Positions 17,548-26,065 of a stretch of 41,859 nucleotides of DNA are shown here, in pieces. The translations under genes and the position numbers were made by a program. This stretch comes from Actinomycetota bacterium (GTDB taxonomy: Bacteria; Actinomycetota; Actinomycetes; Actinomycetales; Microbacteriaceae): the NCBI GenBank assembly GCA_018268515.1, contig JAFDWK010000011.1:1-41859 (forward strand), read 5' to 3'. The notes below the pieces were generated by a model. That model ran no database searches. It worked only from the letters and a program-made list of their open reading frames with translations, and was not told where the DNA came from. Within the stretch, counting starts at the first letter, position 1; each line of letters begins with the position of its first letter.

Positions 17548-18854
17548 GCGTGACCGCCGTTCTGTCTGCTTCCACCCAGAGCAGTCAGTCTCGAATGTGC
17601 AGCATGAAGGACGGTGGCCCACTCCCGGAGTACACGTGTCGGCTCGTATGTCGCCGCGCCATCACGCGCCCACGATCCTCGTTCACGTAAAGAGTCGGCG
17701 TCCGCAACCAGTTCTCGAATGCCTGATGCCAGCCCGTCAACACCATCCGCAGGAGGCACCAGCTCGCCGTGCACTACCACCATCAGGTCATGCAGTCCAG
17801 GCGAACAATCGAAGGCGACGGTGGGTACGCCGTATTGCGCCGCTTCGAGCACAGACATTCCGAAGCCTTCCCATCGCGAAGAAGAAATATGTAGGGCGGC
17901 ATCGGTAAACACCCGCGAAATATCGTGGGCAACGCCGCATAGCCTCACACGGTCCCCCGCACTTCTATCAATGATCAGCGCTTCCAGATACCTTCGCTCC
18001 TCGCCGTCGCCATAGATATCGAGGGTCCAGTCGCGCAAATCGTCCCTGTCAGTCGCCTGCAGAAACGCAAGGATCAGTGCTTCAAACTGCTTCTCGCCGG
18101 AGAGCCTGCCCAGCGCCACGGCTTTCCGACTGACAACGGTAGAGCTCGGGGCTTCCGAAAAACGCAGAGGCGACAGCATATTCGGAACAGCAAAGCAAGG
18201 GACTCCGAGGAGCGCCTCGAACTTGTCCGCATCTTTCTGCGATAGCGCAGTAAAGGCATCAACCGAACGAAAGGCTCCTCGTAGCGCGGTCGCAAATGGC
18301 TCGTTGGATTCGAACGGCTCAAACGGGGAATGATGCTGGCCGATCTGGACCTGCTGAATACGATCCGATAGGCCCAGCTCATCAAAAGCGCGCTTTGCGG
18401 AAATATCGGTGAACACGACAACCGCGTCCTTCGCCTCTCGGGCGAACGCTTTGATCATGCGTCGACGGATACGGAATCGATCTAGCCGCTTGAACAGCAG
18501 CACCGGAATCGCACGAGCAACTGCGAAGAGCGAGTGTCGCTCGGCAGTCCTTTGCAGCACGGGGTATCGATGCAGGTGCTCACGCTCGATGACGGTGCGA
18601 GTACGACATGACGCGGTTCTCTCACCTGGATAAGCGGAGAATACTCTCACAGATACCCCGATCGCCGACAATGCAGAAGCAAAGTTTTCGACGAACCGAG
18701 CACCCCCGCTGACCTCAGGGTATCGTGGTGCGACAATGATCACGTTCCGACACCATTGAGGCCACCACACGGGAACGGCCTCAGAATCCCGCGCTCTGGA
18801 CGACCGCCTCGATGGTCGGCGCTCACGAGCGCCCTGATGTTCCTGCGAACTCAC
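17544..18854 (-). CDS. Family 4 glycosyltransferase with basic N-terminal extension
   Basis: 436 residues from GTG at 18854, overlapping the preceding stop by four bases. The first 35 residues are Arg/Ser-rich and not part of the GT4 fold, which starts at NVIIVAPRYPEVSGGARFVE. The C-terminal domain has AVALGRLSGEKQFEALILAF, DIYGDGEERRYL and SSSRWEGFGMSVLEAAQYGVPT (EX7E). A GTG or ATG inside the extension could be the true start, but the GTGA overlap favours the one given. Sugar unknown. Confidence 0.85.
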   Translation of the reverse strand: MSSQEHQGARERRPSRRSSRARDSEAVPVWWPQWCRNVIIVAPRYPEVSGGARFVENFASALSAIGVSVRVFSAYPGERTASCRTRTVIEREHLHRYPVLQRTAERHSLFAVARAIPVLLFKRLDRFRIRRRMIKAFAREAKDAVVVFTDISAKRAFDELGLSDRIQQVQIGQHHSPFEPFESNEPFATALRGAFRSVDAFTALSQKDADKFEALLGVPCFAVPNMLSPLRFSEAPSSTVVSRKAVALGRLSGEKQFEALILAFLQATDRDDLRDWTLDIYGDGEERRYLEALIIDRSAGDRVRLCGVAHDISRVFTDAALHISSSRWEGFGMSVLEAAQYGVPTVAFDCSPGLHDLMVVVHGELVPPADGVDGLASGIRELVADADSLRERGSWARDGAATYEPTRVLREWATVLHAAHSRLTALGGSRQNGGHA

Positions 18855-20119
18855 GAGACCACCGTTTCTATCCTGTTCGAGCCTGGCCCAAGCCCTAGCA
18901 GCAGTTGAACCTGCGTGCCGAAATGATCACGATCGAAGTCCCGCGCCCGCGCTATGCACCGCTGGGCCAGCGTGTCGCGGTGAGCTTCCGGCAGCCTGGC
19001 GAGTCGCCGTGTGGATTCCAACAGTTCGGCCAAGCTCGACCAGGGAGCAAACGCCGCAAAGTTCCCTACGATCTCCGCGGGTCCTGCCTCCCCGTAGACG
19101 AGAGGCAGCACTCCGGCAGACATCGCCTCGACAGTGCTGATACCGAAATGCTCCTGGGAACGGGGGTGGGCAATGGCATCGCTTTCCACTCCTTGTGCAT
19201 GCCAGAAGATGGATGCCGCACCCAGGGCATCGGTAACGTCCCTACGAGAGGCATTCACCATGATGTCGATGGGCAGCCCTGCTGACTGCTCACGGAGAGC
19301 GGTGACGAACGACTCGTCATCCGCAGAGGCAGCACCGACGAGCTGCAACCGCCACCCTTCCGTGTGGAGATCTGTCAGCCGACGGAACGCATCAATGAGG
19401 TATCCCTGGGACTTGTGCGGCACCCCGGGTCCTCGGCCTGATTGAAACCGGCCCACTGCCACGATCCGCCGCTCTTTGGCGAGAGGCATGAGCATGTCGC
19501 ACGGCGGGTAGACCACATCTGCACTCCGAGCCCACATGACTTTGACGTTGTCAGCAGTGAAGTGGGAGTTGGCCCAGATTTGCTGATATGTGTCGATGGA
19601 TCCTCGAATATTCCGATCGACGAGGGTACGTTTGGCGAGCTCTATCGCCCCAAGGTATGCACGTCGGGCAAGATGCATTTCTTGGATGTGGAGTTCATGC
19701 GGGAAGTGACAATAGAAGACATTCAGTCGTCCGCACCCCGGCAAAGTTGAGTGATAGTCGCAATTGATGAAGAGATCCGGTCGTCGTGCGCGGATCGCGG
19801 CCGCCTCCACCCGATCGATGCTGAGCTGCTGCACCGCGCGGCGGCGGGACGCTTTCATGGGTGCAGGCAGCATCTCGATCGTGATCGACTCAATCGACTC
19901 GCCGAGATCATCCTCGATCTCGGCGACCGATGCCGTCCGCGAGGCGAAGATCGTCGTCTCAATTCCAGCCTTGGCGAGTTCGAGCGCCATGACCAGCGTA
20001 AGGCGTTCAGCCCCACCGCGTGCGTTGAGTACAGGGAAGTACAGTCCGGCCGTCCGTATCGGCACGCGATCCGCCTCGGCGAGAACATCAGACTGGTTCC
20101 GGGAAGCAGACTCAGACAT
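18851..20119 (-). CDS. Family 4 glycosyltransferase, ALG11-like
   Basis: 422 residues from ATG at 20119, with GAGGTGG about seven bases upstream and an eight-base overlap with the preceding gene. The N-terminal half contains FINCDYHSTLPGC, NVFYCHFPHE and ANSHFTADNVKVMW, which resemble the mannosyltransferase ALG11 and related GT4 enzymes. The C-terminal half contains RIVAVGRFQSGRGPGVPHKS and SQEHFGISTVEAMSAGVLPL (EX7E). A mannosyl or similar transfer onto a lipid-linked acceptor is plausible but unproven. Confidence 0.87.
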   Translation of the reverse strand: MSESASRNQSDVLAEADRVPIRTAGLYFPVLNARGGAERLTLVMALELAKAGIETTIFASRTASVAEIEDDLGESIESITIEMLPAPMKASRRRAVQQLSIDRVEAAAIRARRPDLFINCDYHSTLPGCGRLNVFYCHFPHELHIQEMHLARRAYLGAIELAKRTLVDRNIRGSIDTYQQIWANSHFTADNVKVMWARSADVVYPPCDMLMPLAKERRIVAVGRFQSGRGPGVPHKSQGYLIDAFRRLTDLHTEGWRLQLVGAASADDESFVTALREQSAGLPIDIMVNASRRDVTDALGAASIFWHAQGVESDAIAHPRSQEHFGISTVEAMSAGVLPLVYGEAGPAEIVGNFAAFAPWSSLAELLESTRRLARLPEAHRDTLAQRCIARARDFDRDHFGTQVQLLLGLGPGSNRIETVVS

Positions 20120-21053
20120 CGTTGGCCACCTCTTGCGGACGTAACGCCCCGGCAACAGCCGCAGATTCCACGAGCCAGGCGACACGCTTCTCGGCGAGCC
20201 AACGCGGCATCCGGTCGAGCGCGCGGTCGGTCCTGCGAGCCTTCTCGAGCAGCCTGCCGAGACCGTCCCTCTGGGCCGTCCGGTCGATCAGCTTACCCCA
20301 GACCCCTGCACCGGGCGTTCTCCCCCCGAGCACCTCGACGCCGTGCTTCGCGGAGAATGTCTGCTTCGCCGCGCCGGAATAGAACGCGCGCTTCACGCGG
20401 ATCTCGGTCGTGACCGCGGCGATGTGGTGAGGCGTCTCCAACTCGGGCGCGAACACGAGTTCCACCCCTGACTGGCGGAGTCGGTACCCCCAGTCCACGT
20501 CCTCCCACCCGTAGGCGCGGAAATCTGTGTCATACTCCCCGACGCGGTAGTATGTCTCGCGTGTTACCGACACGTTGCCGCACCAATACCGCCAGCGCTG
20601 ATCAGACGGCAGACGGTAGGCCTCCTCTCGGAAGAGAACATCGCGAGTGTTCCCATAGGCGCGGGCATACGGCGTCTCGGGAAGCACGTTCTCTACGAGT
20701 CCGATGACGCCGCGCTCCACGCCGTCCGCATGTCGCGCCAGATTCGCCGCGACATAGTCCGGCTTGGGTCGGAGGTCGTCGTCGCACCGGATGAGCACGT
20801 CCCCCTGTGCCGCGGCGAATCCCGCGTTCAACGCCGCGGATCTCCCCCTGTTCTCAGGGAAGGCAATCACAGAGACAGGCAGTTCCCGGCGCGCGGCCTC
20901 GACCACGGAAGCGGAGTTGTCGATGTCTCCGTCCAAGACGACGATCGCCTCCCAGGAGGAATCCGTCTGGGCGCGCAGCGCATCGAACAGAAACGGCAAC
21001 CGCCTGGCACCCCCACGGGAGGGCACCACGATGCTCGCTGCCGGCGTCGTCAC
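20112..21053 (-). CDS. Family 2 glycosyltransferase
   Basis: 313 residues from GTG at 21053, overlapping the preceding stop as GTGA; longer frames upstream are shadows of the NeuB gene. Motifs: SIVVPSRGG, FPENRGRSAALNAGFAAAQG, CDDDLRPKPD (DXD-type) and AYGWEDVDWGYRLRQSG, with the ED pair and an RxxxW-like follow-up typical of processive or capsule GT2 enzymes. It lies directly after the nonulosonate synthase gene. The GC of this gene and those upstream is higher than in the following genes, so a composition step falls near its end. Confidence 0.88.
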   Translation of the reverse strand: MTTPAASIVVPSRGGARRLPFLFDALRAQTDSSWEAIVVLDGDIDNSASVVEAARRELPVSVIAFPENRGRSAALNAGFAAAQGDVLIRCDDDLRPKPDYVAANLARHADGVERGVIGLVENVLPETPYARAYGNTRDVLFREEAYRLPSDQRWRYWCGNVSVTRETYYRVGEYDTDFRAYGWEDVDWGYRLRQSGVELVFAPELETPHHIAAVTTEIRVKRAFYSGAAKQTFSAKHGVEVLGGRTPGAGVWGKLIDRTAQRDGLGRLLEKARRTDRALDRMPRWLAEKRVAWLVESAAVAGALRPQEVANDV

Positions 21054-23296
21054 AGCCACGCCTCCATGCGATCCAGTGCCGTCCAGAAGCCTGCACCGTT
21101 GTCGACGTGACCCTGCCAGATCTCCGGGATGAACGGCGTTCCCGGAGACAGCCGGTCCATCCGCTCGGCGAACTCCGGCCAGTCGATGTCGCCCTCGCCC
21201 ACCTGCACGCCCTCGCCGTCGACGCCGGTCGCGTCGACGAGGTGCCAGTGGATAGTGTGCGGGGCGAGCAGGTCGACCGCCTCCGAGAACGCCAGACCCA
21301 GCCAGTTGGTGGCGAGCTTGGTGTGCGAGGCGTCGAAGCACAGGGCCGTGCCCGTCTCCTCCGCGAACCGGGCCGTGTCCCGCGGATCGAGGAACAGGTT
21401 GTGGAACTGCTGCCCGCCCATCAGCCACGGATACGGCGGCAGGGTCTGCGCCGCGATCCGCACTCCGGTGGAGTCCAGGCGCTTCAGAGCCGCCGCGACC
21501 CGCGCATACTTGTGCGTGCGCTGCTCGGGCGCGATGTGCTTGTCCTTGGTGAACCCGCCCATGGTCACGACCATGATCGGATCCTCCTCGACGGTGAACC
21601 ACCGCCGCAAGTCGCGGGTCACGTCGATGGTGCGCTGCACCTCTCGGATCGAGCGCTCCCAGATCTCCTCGTCGTCGGAGGCGAGATCCACCAGGAAGTC
21701 GCCGGCGAACAGATCCGGAAGGTGCGTCGTGAACCCGATGGGCAGCTTCTCGGTGAAGAACTCGTCCATGTCGACCTCGAGATCCTTGTACGAGAAATGG
21801 AACTCGAGGAAGTCGGGGTTGGACTGCTTCAGCAGAGCCGCGGCATCGTGATAGCGCACCGGGAGCCCCCAGGGTCGACGGAACGTGAACGGCCGCCCCT
21901 CAGGAGCCGCGTCGCGCAGGTCGCCGTCGAAGAAGAACTCACCCTCGGCCATGTCGCGCTTGAGTGTGCGCCCGAGCAGTTGCGGCAGCGCGTTCGGCTG
22001 CAGGCCGCGGCCCGGGCTCTTCACCATGACGTCCTCGGCGGTGATGACCGCGCCGCTGGCGAGCGGCCGCGCGGCGACGAGCGACTTCGCCAGCGTCACC
22101 CGGTTCATCTGCTCGCCGGTCGACACGACACGGGTCTCACCGGTTCCCATCGAGGTCTCGATGTCGCGGATCTGTTCGACCATGATCCGGAACTCGTCGG
22201 GCAGCAGCGACACGGTGTGGTCGTTGCCCTCCATGGTGCGGTCGATCGTGAAGTGCTTCTCGATGATGTGCGCGCCGCGCGCGACCGCAGCGACCGGCAC
22301 ATGCCAGCCACGCTCGTGCCCGGAGTAGCCGACCACGCACTGGCCGATCTCGGCGAGCCGGTCGAGGTAGCGCAGGTTGAGGTCCTTGTACGGCGCCGGG
22401 TACGTCGACTGGCAGTGCAGCAGCGCGAAGGGCGCGCCCTTGCCGCGCAGCAGCGCGACGGTCTCGAGGATCTCGCTCTCCCGCGACATGCCCGTGCTGA
22501 GCACGAGCGGCAGCCCCTTGTCGGCCGCATCGGCGATGAGCTCGTGGTTGGTGAGGTCGGCCGAGGCGATCTTCAGGGCCGGGATCCCGTAGTCGGCGAG
22601 CGCCTGCACGCTCGGCGCGTCCCACGGGGTGCACATCACGTCGATGCCGGCGTTCTTGGCGTGGTCGAACACCTCGAACAGCTTCTCTGCAGGCAGGGAG
22701 AACCGGCGCAGAAGGTCGAGCGTGTACTGCACGCCCAGATCCTCTCCCCCGGTCGCCGCCCCGCGCTGGCGGTACAGGGCGTCCATGTCGCGCAGCTGGA
22801 ACTTCACCGCGTCGGCGTTCGCCTCGACGGCTAGGTCGACGAGGTGTTTGGCGAGGTCGACGGATCCGTTGTGATTGTTGCCGACCTCGGCGATCACGAA
22901 TGCCGGGTGCCCCGGTCCCATCTCGTGGGATCCGATCCGCAGCGTGCCGGTCTCGTCGAGGGCGATCGCCCAGAGGTGGCCACGGTCGTCGACGAGCGGG
23001 ACGTGGTGCACGCCGTTGCGGCCGAGCAGCGGTGCGATGTCGGCCGGCGTCGCGGTGTGCGGGGCGGTCTGCACGCCGCGATTCGCCACCACCGCGCATG
23101 AGACGTCGAGCGTCGCGGTGGGGTTCTGGATGATCCAGCGCCGGAAGTCGCCGTCGGAGAGGGATCCCTGCAGGATGCCGTGCTCGTCGACGCAGAACAC
23201 GATGCGCTGCTTGTTGGCGTTGATCTTGCCGAGGCCCACCAGCACCGGGTCTTCAGCGAAGACGATGTAGGGCGCGAGGTCGCGTTCGATGATCAT
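21050..23296 (-). CDS. CBS-NeuB-SAF-TIM-barrel fusion, nonulosonic acid synthase-like
   Basis: 748 residues, about twice a normal NeuB (about 340-350). Residues 1-118 form a pair of CBS-like modules (VFCVDEHGILQGSLSDGDFR, HVPLVDDRGHLWAI). Residues 125-395 are the NeuB barrel, which condenses phosphoenolpyruvate with an N-acylated hexosamine: EVGNNHNG (137-144), KFQ (165-167), KIASADLTN (242-250), STGM (267-270), YSGHE (324-328), EKHFT (346-350). Residues 400-462 are the SAF/antifreeze-like lid (SLVAARPLASGAVITAEDV). Residues 465-748 form a second, AP-endonuclease-2/xylose-isomerase-like TIM barrel (CFDASHTKLA, HWHLVDATGVDGEG, PFIPEIWQGH). The last domain may make or epimerise the sugar substrate. 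ATG at 23296 overlaps the neuA stop as ATGA. Confidence 0.92.
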   Translation of the reverse strand: MIIERDLAPYIVFAEDPVLVGLGKINANKQRIVFCVDEHGILQGSLSDGDFRRWIIQNPTATLDVSCAVVANRGVQTAPHTATPADIAPLLGRNGVHHVPLVDDRGHLWAIALDETGTLRIGSHEMGPGHPAFVIAEVGNNHNGSVDLAKHLVDLAVEANADAVKFQLRDMDALYRQRGAATGGEDLGVQYTLDLLRRFSLPAEKLFEVFDHAKNAGIDVMCTPWDAPSVQALADYGIPALKIASADLTNHELIADAADKGLPLVLSTGMSRESEILETVALLRGKGAPFALLHCQSTYPAPYKDLNLRYLDRLAEIGQCVVGYSGHERGWHVPVAAVARGAHIIEKHFTIDRTMEGNDHTVSLLPDEFRIMVEQIRDIETSMGTGETRVVSTGEQMNRVTLAKSLVAARPLASGAVITAEDVMVKSPGRGLQPNALPQLLGRTLKRDMAEGEFFFDGDLRDAAPEGRPFTFRRPWGLPVRYHDAAALLKQSNPDFLEFHFSYKDLEVDMDEFFTEKLPIGFTTHLPDLFAGDFLVDLASDDEEIWERSIREVQRTIDVTRDLRRWFTVEEDPIMVVTMGGFTKDKHIAPEQRTHKYARVAAALKRLDSTGVRIAAQTLPPYPWLMGGQQFHNLFLDPRDTARFAEETGTALCFDASHTKLATNWLGLAFSEAVDLLAPHTIHWHLVDATGVDGEGVQVGEGDIDWPEFAERMDRLSPGTPFIPEIWQGHVDNGAGFWTALDRMEAWL

Positions 23297-24048
23297 GAGA
23301 AGTCCCCCAGAACAGTGTCGTTGCGCGAAGATGCCGTCGAAGGCTGGGACGGCCCCACGCCGTCCGCACCGTGCAGGTCCCCCAGAACCTGTTCGGCGAT
23401 CCTCAGATCTACCAGCGTATCGATGTCGACGCCCTCGGCCTCGTCCATGACGAACAGCCCCACGCGTCCCCCGATCCTGTTGTGCTTCCGCTCATAGATC
23501 TCGGTGCGGGTGAGATACAACGATCCGGTCTCCTTATAGAAGTAGTCGTCGATCCCGAGATCCTGCCGGCGCGGGCGCGCGGCCGGGTCGTACTCGGCGG
23601 TGGCGCTGCCGTCCGTACTCGGGTGCCAGAAGAACGGCGTCTGTGCGACGACACCGACCAGGCTGTCGACGCCGGTCTCGCCGAACTCCCGCACGGCGCG
23701 GGCGATCGTGCCCGGCAGCCGCACGGGCGAGGTCGCCTGCAGCAGCATCACGGCGTCGGGGCGTCGCCCCTCGGCGATGCGATGCGCGATCGCGTGCTCG
23801 ATCACCGGTTCGGTGGGCGTCGTGTCTTGCGCGAGCTCGGCGGGACGCAAGAATGGCACATCGGCTCCGGCCGAGCGGGCGATCTCGGCGAGCGCCTCAT
23901 CGTCGGTCGAGACGAGCACGTCGAGGCCGGCGGCGAGCGCCTGCTCGATGCTCCACACGACGAGCGGTTTGCCGGCGACGGCGCGGGCGTTCTTGCCGGG
24001 GATGCCCTTCGACCCGCCGCGCACGGGGATCACGCAGAGGATGTTCAT
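23293..24048 (-). CDS. neuA: CMP-nonulosonate (acylneuraminate) cytidylyltransferase
   Basis: 251 residues from ATG at 24048, overlapping the preceding stop as ATGA. The N-terminus has the NeuA signature RGGSKGIPGKN (10-20) that binds CTP, followed by KPLVVWSIEQAL and STDDEALAEIA. The central LLQATSPVR and late DIDTLVDLRIAE are also family motifs. It activates a sialic-type acid as a CMP sugar. Direct coupling to the NeuB fusion downstream and to a putative CMP-sugar-dependent transferase upstream makes a compact nonulosonate unit. Whether the acid is Neu5Ac, legionaminic, pseudaminic or another cannot be read from sequence. Confidence 0.93.
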   Translation of the reverse strand: MNILCVIPVRGGSKGIPGKNARAVAGKPLVVWSIEQALAAGLDVLVSTDDEALAEIARSAGADVPFLRPAELAQDTTPTEPVIEHAIAHRIAEGRRPDAVMLLQATSPVRLPGTIARAVREFGETGVDSLVGVVAQTPFFWHPSTDGSATAEYDPAARPRRQDLGIDDYFYKETGSLYLTRTEIYERKHNRIGGRVGLFVMDEAEGVDIDTLVDLRIAEQVLGDLHGADGVGPSQPSTASSRNDTVLGDFS

Positions 24049-25085
24049 GAGGTTCCTTCGGCGAGGGCGAGCACGGCGTCGGCGATCGCCTGGGCGGGTT
24101 CGACGGCGGGCCGGGCGGGTGCGGGTGTGGGACCGGCGTCGATCTCCCAGCGGCGGATCCCGTAGCGCTCCCAGAACTCGGCCAGCCAGCGCGGGGGATC
24201 CGGATAGAAGGACCAGGACGGAAGACCCGCGGCCGCGGCCTCGAGGATGCCCGTGGAGAATGCGGCCACCACCGGGCCGCCGAGGTCGGCGAGCGGCCGC
24301 TTGCTGCGGTCGATCCGCATGCCCCGCCGCTCCCAAAGGGCGTGCTGGACGCGCGAGAGCCGATCCGCCTCCGACGGGTGCGGACGGTAGGCCCCGCCGG
24401 TCTCTCGCCAGAACCGGCTCGCCGCCCGTGCCATGCCCCTGCGCGGAAGCTCCGCGCCGTGCAGCTGCCCGAGATACTGCGGCACGCCGCCGGCCGCCGG
24501 CTCCGCCGACGCGTCGTCGGCATCCCAGAACAGCTGGGATCCGACCACGGTCCATCCGACGTCGTCGCGGCCCGAGGCCCAGAAGGCGCCGTCCGCCTCG
24601 CTGAAGGCCAGCACGTGAGCGTGCGAGGGCAGCGGCGGATTGAACGGGGTCAGCAGACCGTGCTGGACCACCACCATGGGGAGCCCGCGCCTCGTGGCCA
24701 GCCTCCACGCGGCCTCGCCGGCCGGCAGGTAGTGGCCCGCGCCGACGACGACCGCGACCGAGTGCGGGAGCGCGTCGATCTCGGAGAGGCGCGCTCCGGC
24801 CTCCTCTCCCCCGAGAAGCTCCCTCACCTCGGACGGGCTGTGCACGCAGCTGACCACGGCGAGCTCCGGAACGCGGGAGAGCAGGCCATGCAGCGAAGCG
24901 ATGCCGGAAGGGGAGCGGGAGTCGATGGCGAGGAGCACGGTCGGAGAGGCTCCGCGCACGGCGGTGCCGAGAGCAGGGGCCTCCCGTGCCACGCCGCTCA
25001 GCTGCGCGCGCATCCGCTGCAGCCGGTGCCGGCCCGCCTGCCAGCGCCGCCAGTCGTCGAGCTCTGTCGGGAAGTTCAGGCCCAT
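24045..25085 (-). CDS. Putative nonulosonate transferase with QHG and HP motifs
   Basis: 346 residues from ATG at 25085, ten bases inside the preceding gene. The fold looks GT-B-like. VVVQHG (138-143) resembles the QHG motif of polysialyltransferase-like and CDP-glycerol transferase-like proteins. YRPHPSE (233-239) contains an HP pair like that used by bacterial sialyltransferases to bind CMP. STGILEAAAAGLPSW follows near 265-280, a common donor-site element. With neuA immediately downstream it is the best candidate for transferring the nonulosonic acid. The family cannot be fixed by eye; a related capsule glycosyltransferase without CMP specificity is the alternative. Confidence 0.65.
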   Translation of the reverse strand: MGLNFPTELDDWRRWQAGRHRLQRMRAQLSGVAREAPALGTAVRGASPTVLLAIDSRSPSGIASLHGLLSRVPELAVVSCVHSPSEVRELLGGEEAGARLSEIDALPHSVAVVVGAGHYLPAGEAAWRLATRRGLPMVVVQHGLLTPFNPPLPSHAHVLAFSEADGAFWASGRDDVGWTVVGSQLFWDADDASAEPAAGGVPQYLGQLHGAELPRRGMARAASRFWRETGGAYRPHPSEADRLSRVQHALWERRGMRIDRSKRPLADLGGPVVAAFSTGILEAAAAGLPSWSFYPDPPRWLAEFWERYGIRRWEIDAGPTPAPARPAVEPAQAIADAVLALAEGTS

Positions 25086-26065
25086 AGCTGCTCCAATCGG
25101 CGCAGCCTGTGCGCGAGGGTGTGCTCCGCGAGGGTGCGGGCCCGTCCCCGCGCTCGGATCCCGTCGGCCCACCGCGGGTCGGCGATGACGCGGCGGCACT
25201 GCTCCACCAGCTCGTCGGCGCTCCCATAGCTGAGCACCTCGGCCCCGGGCTCGTAGAACCGGTCGACGTCGGGCCGGTCGCAGATCTCAACGGCTCCGAC
25301 GCCCGCCGCCTCGAAGGTCCGCATCGTGAATCCGTCCTGATCCGCGTGCAGGTTGAGCGTCGCCGCAGAGTCGCGCATCGCCCCGTAGGCCCGCCCGCGC
25401 GACAGCTCGCGACCGGATCGGACGCCGGGATGCGCGTATGCCCCGGTCCGCAGCACGTCGACGGGGTGACGCGACCAGTCCCTGCCGAAGGCCGTGACCT
25501 CGACACCGGCTCCAGCCAGTCGCCGCAGCGCTACCTCCCGGCTCGGATAGCGCGCCCCGATCAGAGTGACCCCTCCGGTCGGCCTGGCCCTTATGGGTTC
25601 CAGGGCGTCGAAGCCGAGCGGGACGTGATGCGCTTGCACACCCCGACTCCGCAGCGCCTCTGCGTCCAGCGCGCTGTAGGTCGCCAGCACGCCGATCTGC
25701 GCAAGGGTCTCGTCACGGTATGACATTCGACGCAGCTCGTCGTACATCCACGTCACGCGGCGTGCGGGATGTGATGAGAGCGCGTCCCACCAGTCCTGAC
25801 CGAGGAAGTCGCCTCGTACCACCACAACGGCATCAGGGCGGTACATCCGGAGCGCCTCGATGGCCCTACGCGTCAGTGCTCTCGCCGAGCGCTGCGCCAC
25901 CCGATGCTCCGGTTCCTGATGCAGCAACCGCATCCCCATACGGTCAAGTGCGTTTCGTGGCGAGTCGTAGACGTGAACTCTGGCGTGATGCCCGAGTGAG
26001 GCGAACGTGCGCCCAAGTGCCGACGCGTAACCGTGAAAGCCCGGACTGACGACGAGAATCCTCAC
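25076..26065 (-). CDS. CgeB-like glycosyltransferase
   Basis: 329 residues from GTG at 26065, overlapping the epimerase stop as GTGA. It starts MRILVVSPGFHGYASALGRT, a Rossmann-type opening. The C-terminal half has LNLHADQDGFTMRTFEAAGV and VEICDRPDVDRFYEPGAEVL, the pattern of the Glyco_trans_1_2/CgeB domain (N......G...R.FE..a.G...). CgeB-type proteins are glycosyltransferases of spore and surface polysaccharides. Second gene of the long operon. Donor unknown. Confidence 0.85.
   Translation of the reverse strand: MRILVVSPGFHGYASALGRTFASLGHHARVHVYDSPRNALDRMGMRLLHQEPEHRVAQRSARALTRRAIEALRMYRPDAVVVVRGDFLGQDWWDALSSHPARRVTWMYDELRRMSYRDETLAQIGVLATYSALDAEALRSRGVQAHHVPLGFDALEPIRARPTGGVTLIGARYPSREVALRRLAGAGVEVTAFGRDWSRHPVDVLRTGAYAHPGVRSGRELSRGRAYGAMRDSAATLNLHADQDGFTMRTFEAAGVGAVEICDRPDVDRFYEPGAEVLSYGSADELVEQCRRVIADPRWADGIRARGRARTLAEHTLAHRLRRLEQLWA

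Noticed and set aside
23293-25506. A single 737-residue protein covering neuA and the gene upstream
   Set aside because: The first two thirds are an Arg/Pro/Ala-rich shadow frame of the transferase gene; the NeuA signature starts exactly at the ATG at 24048.
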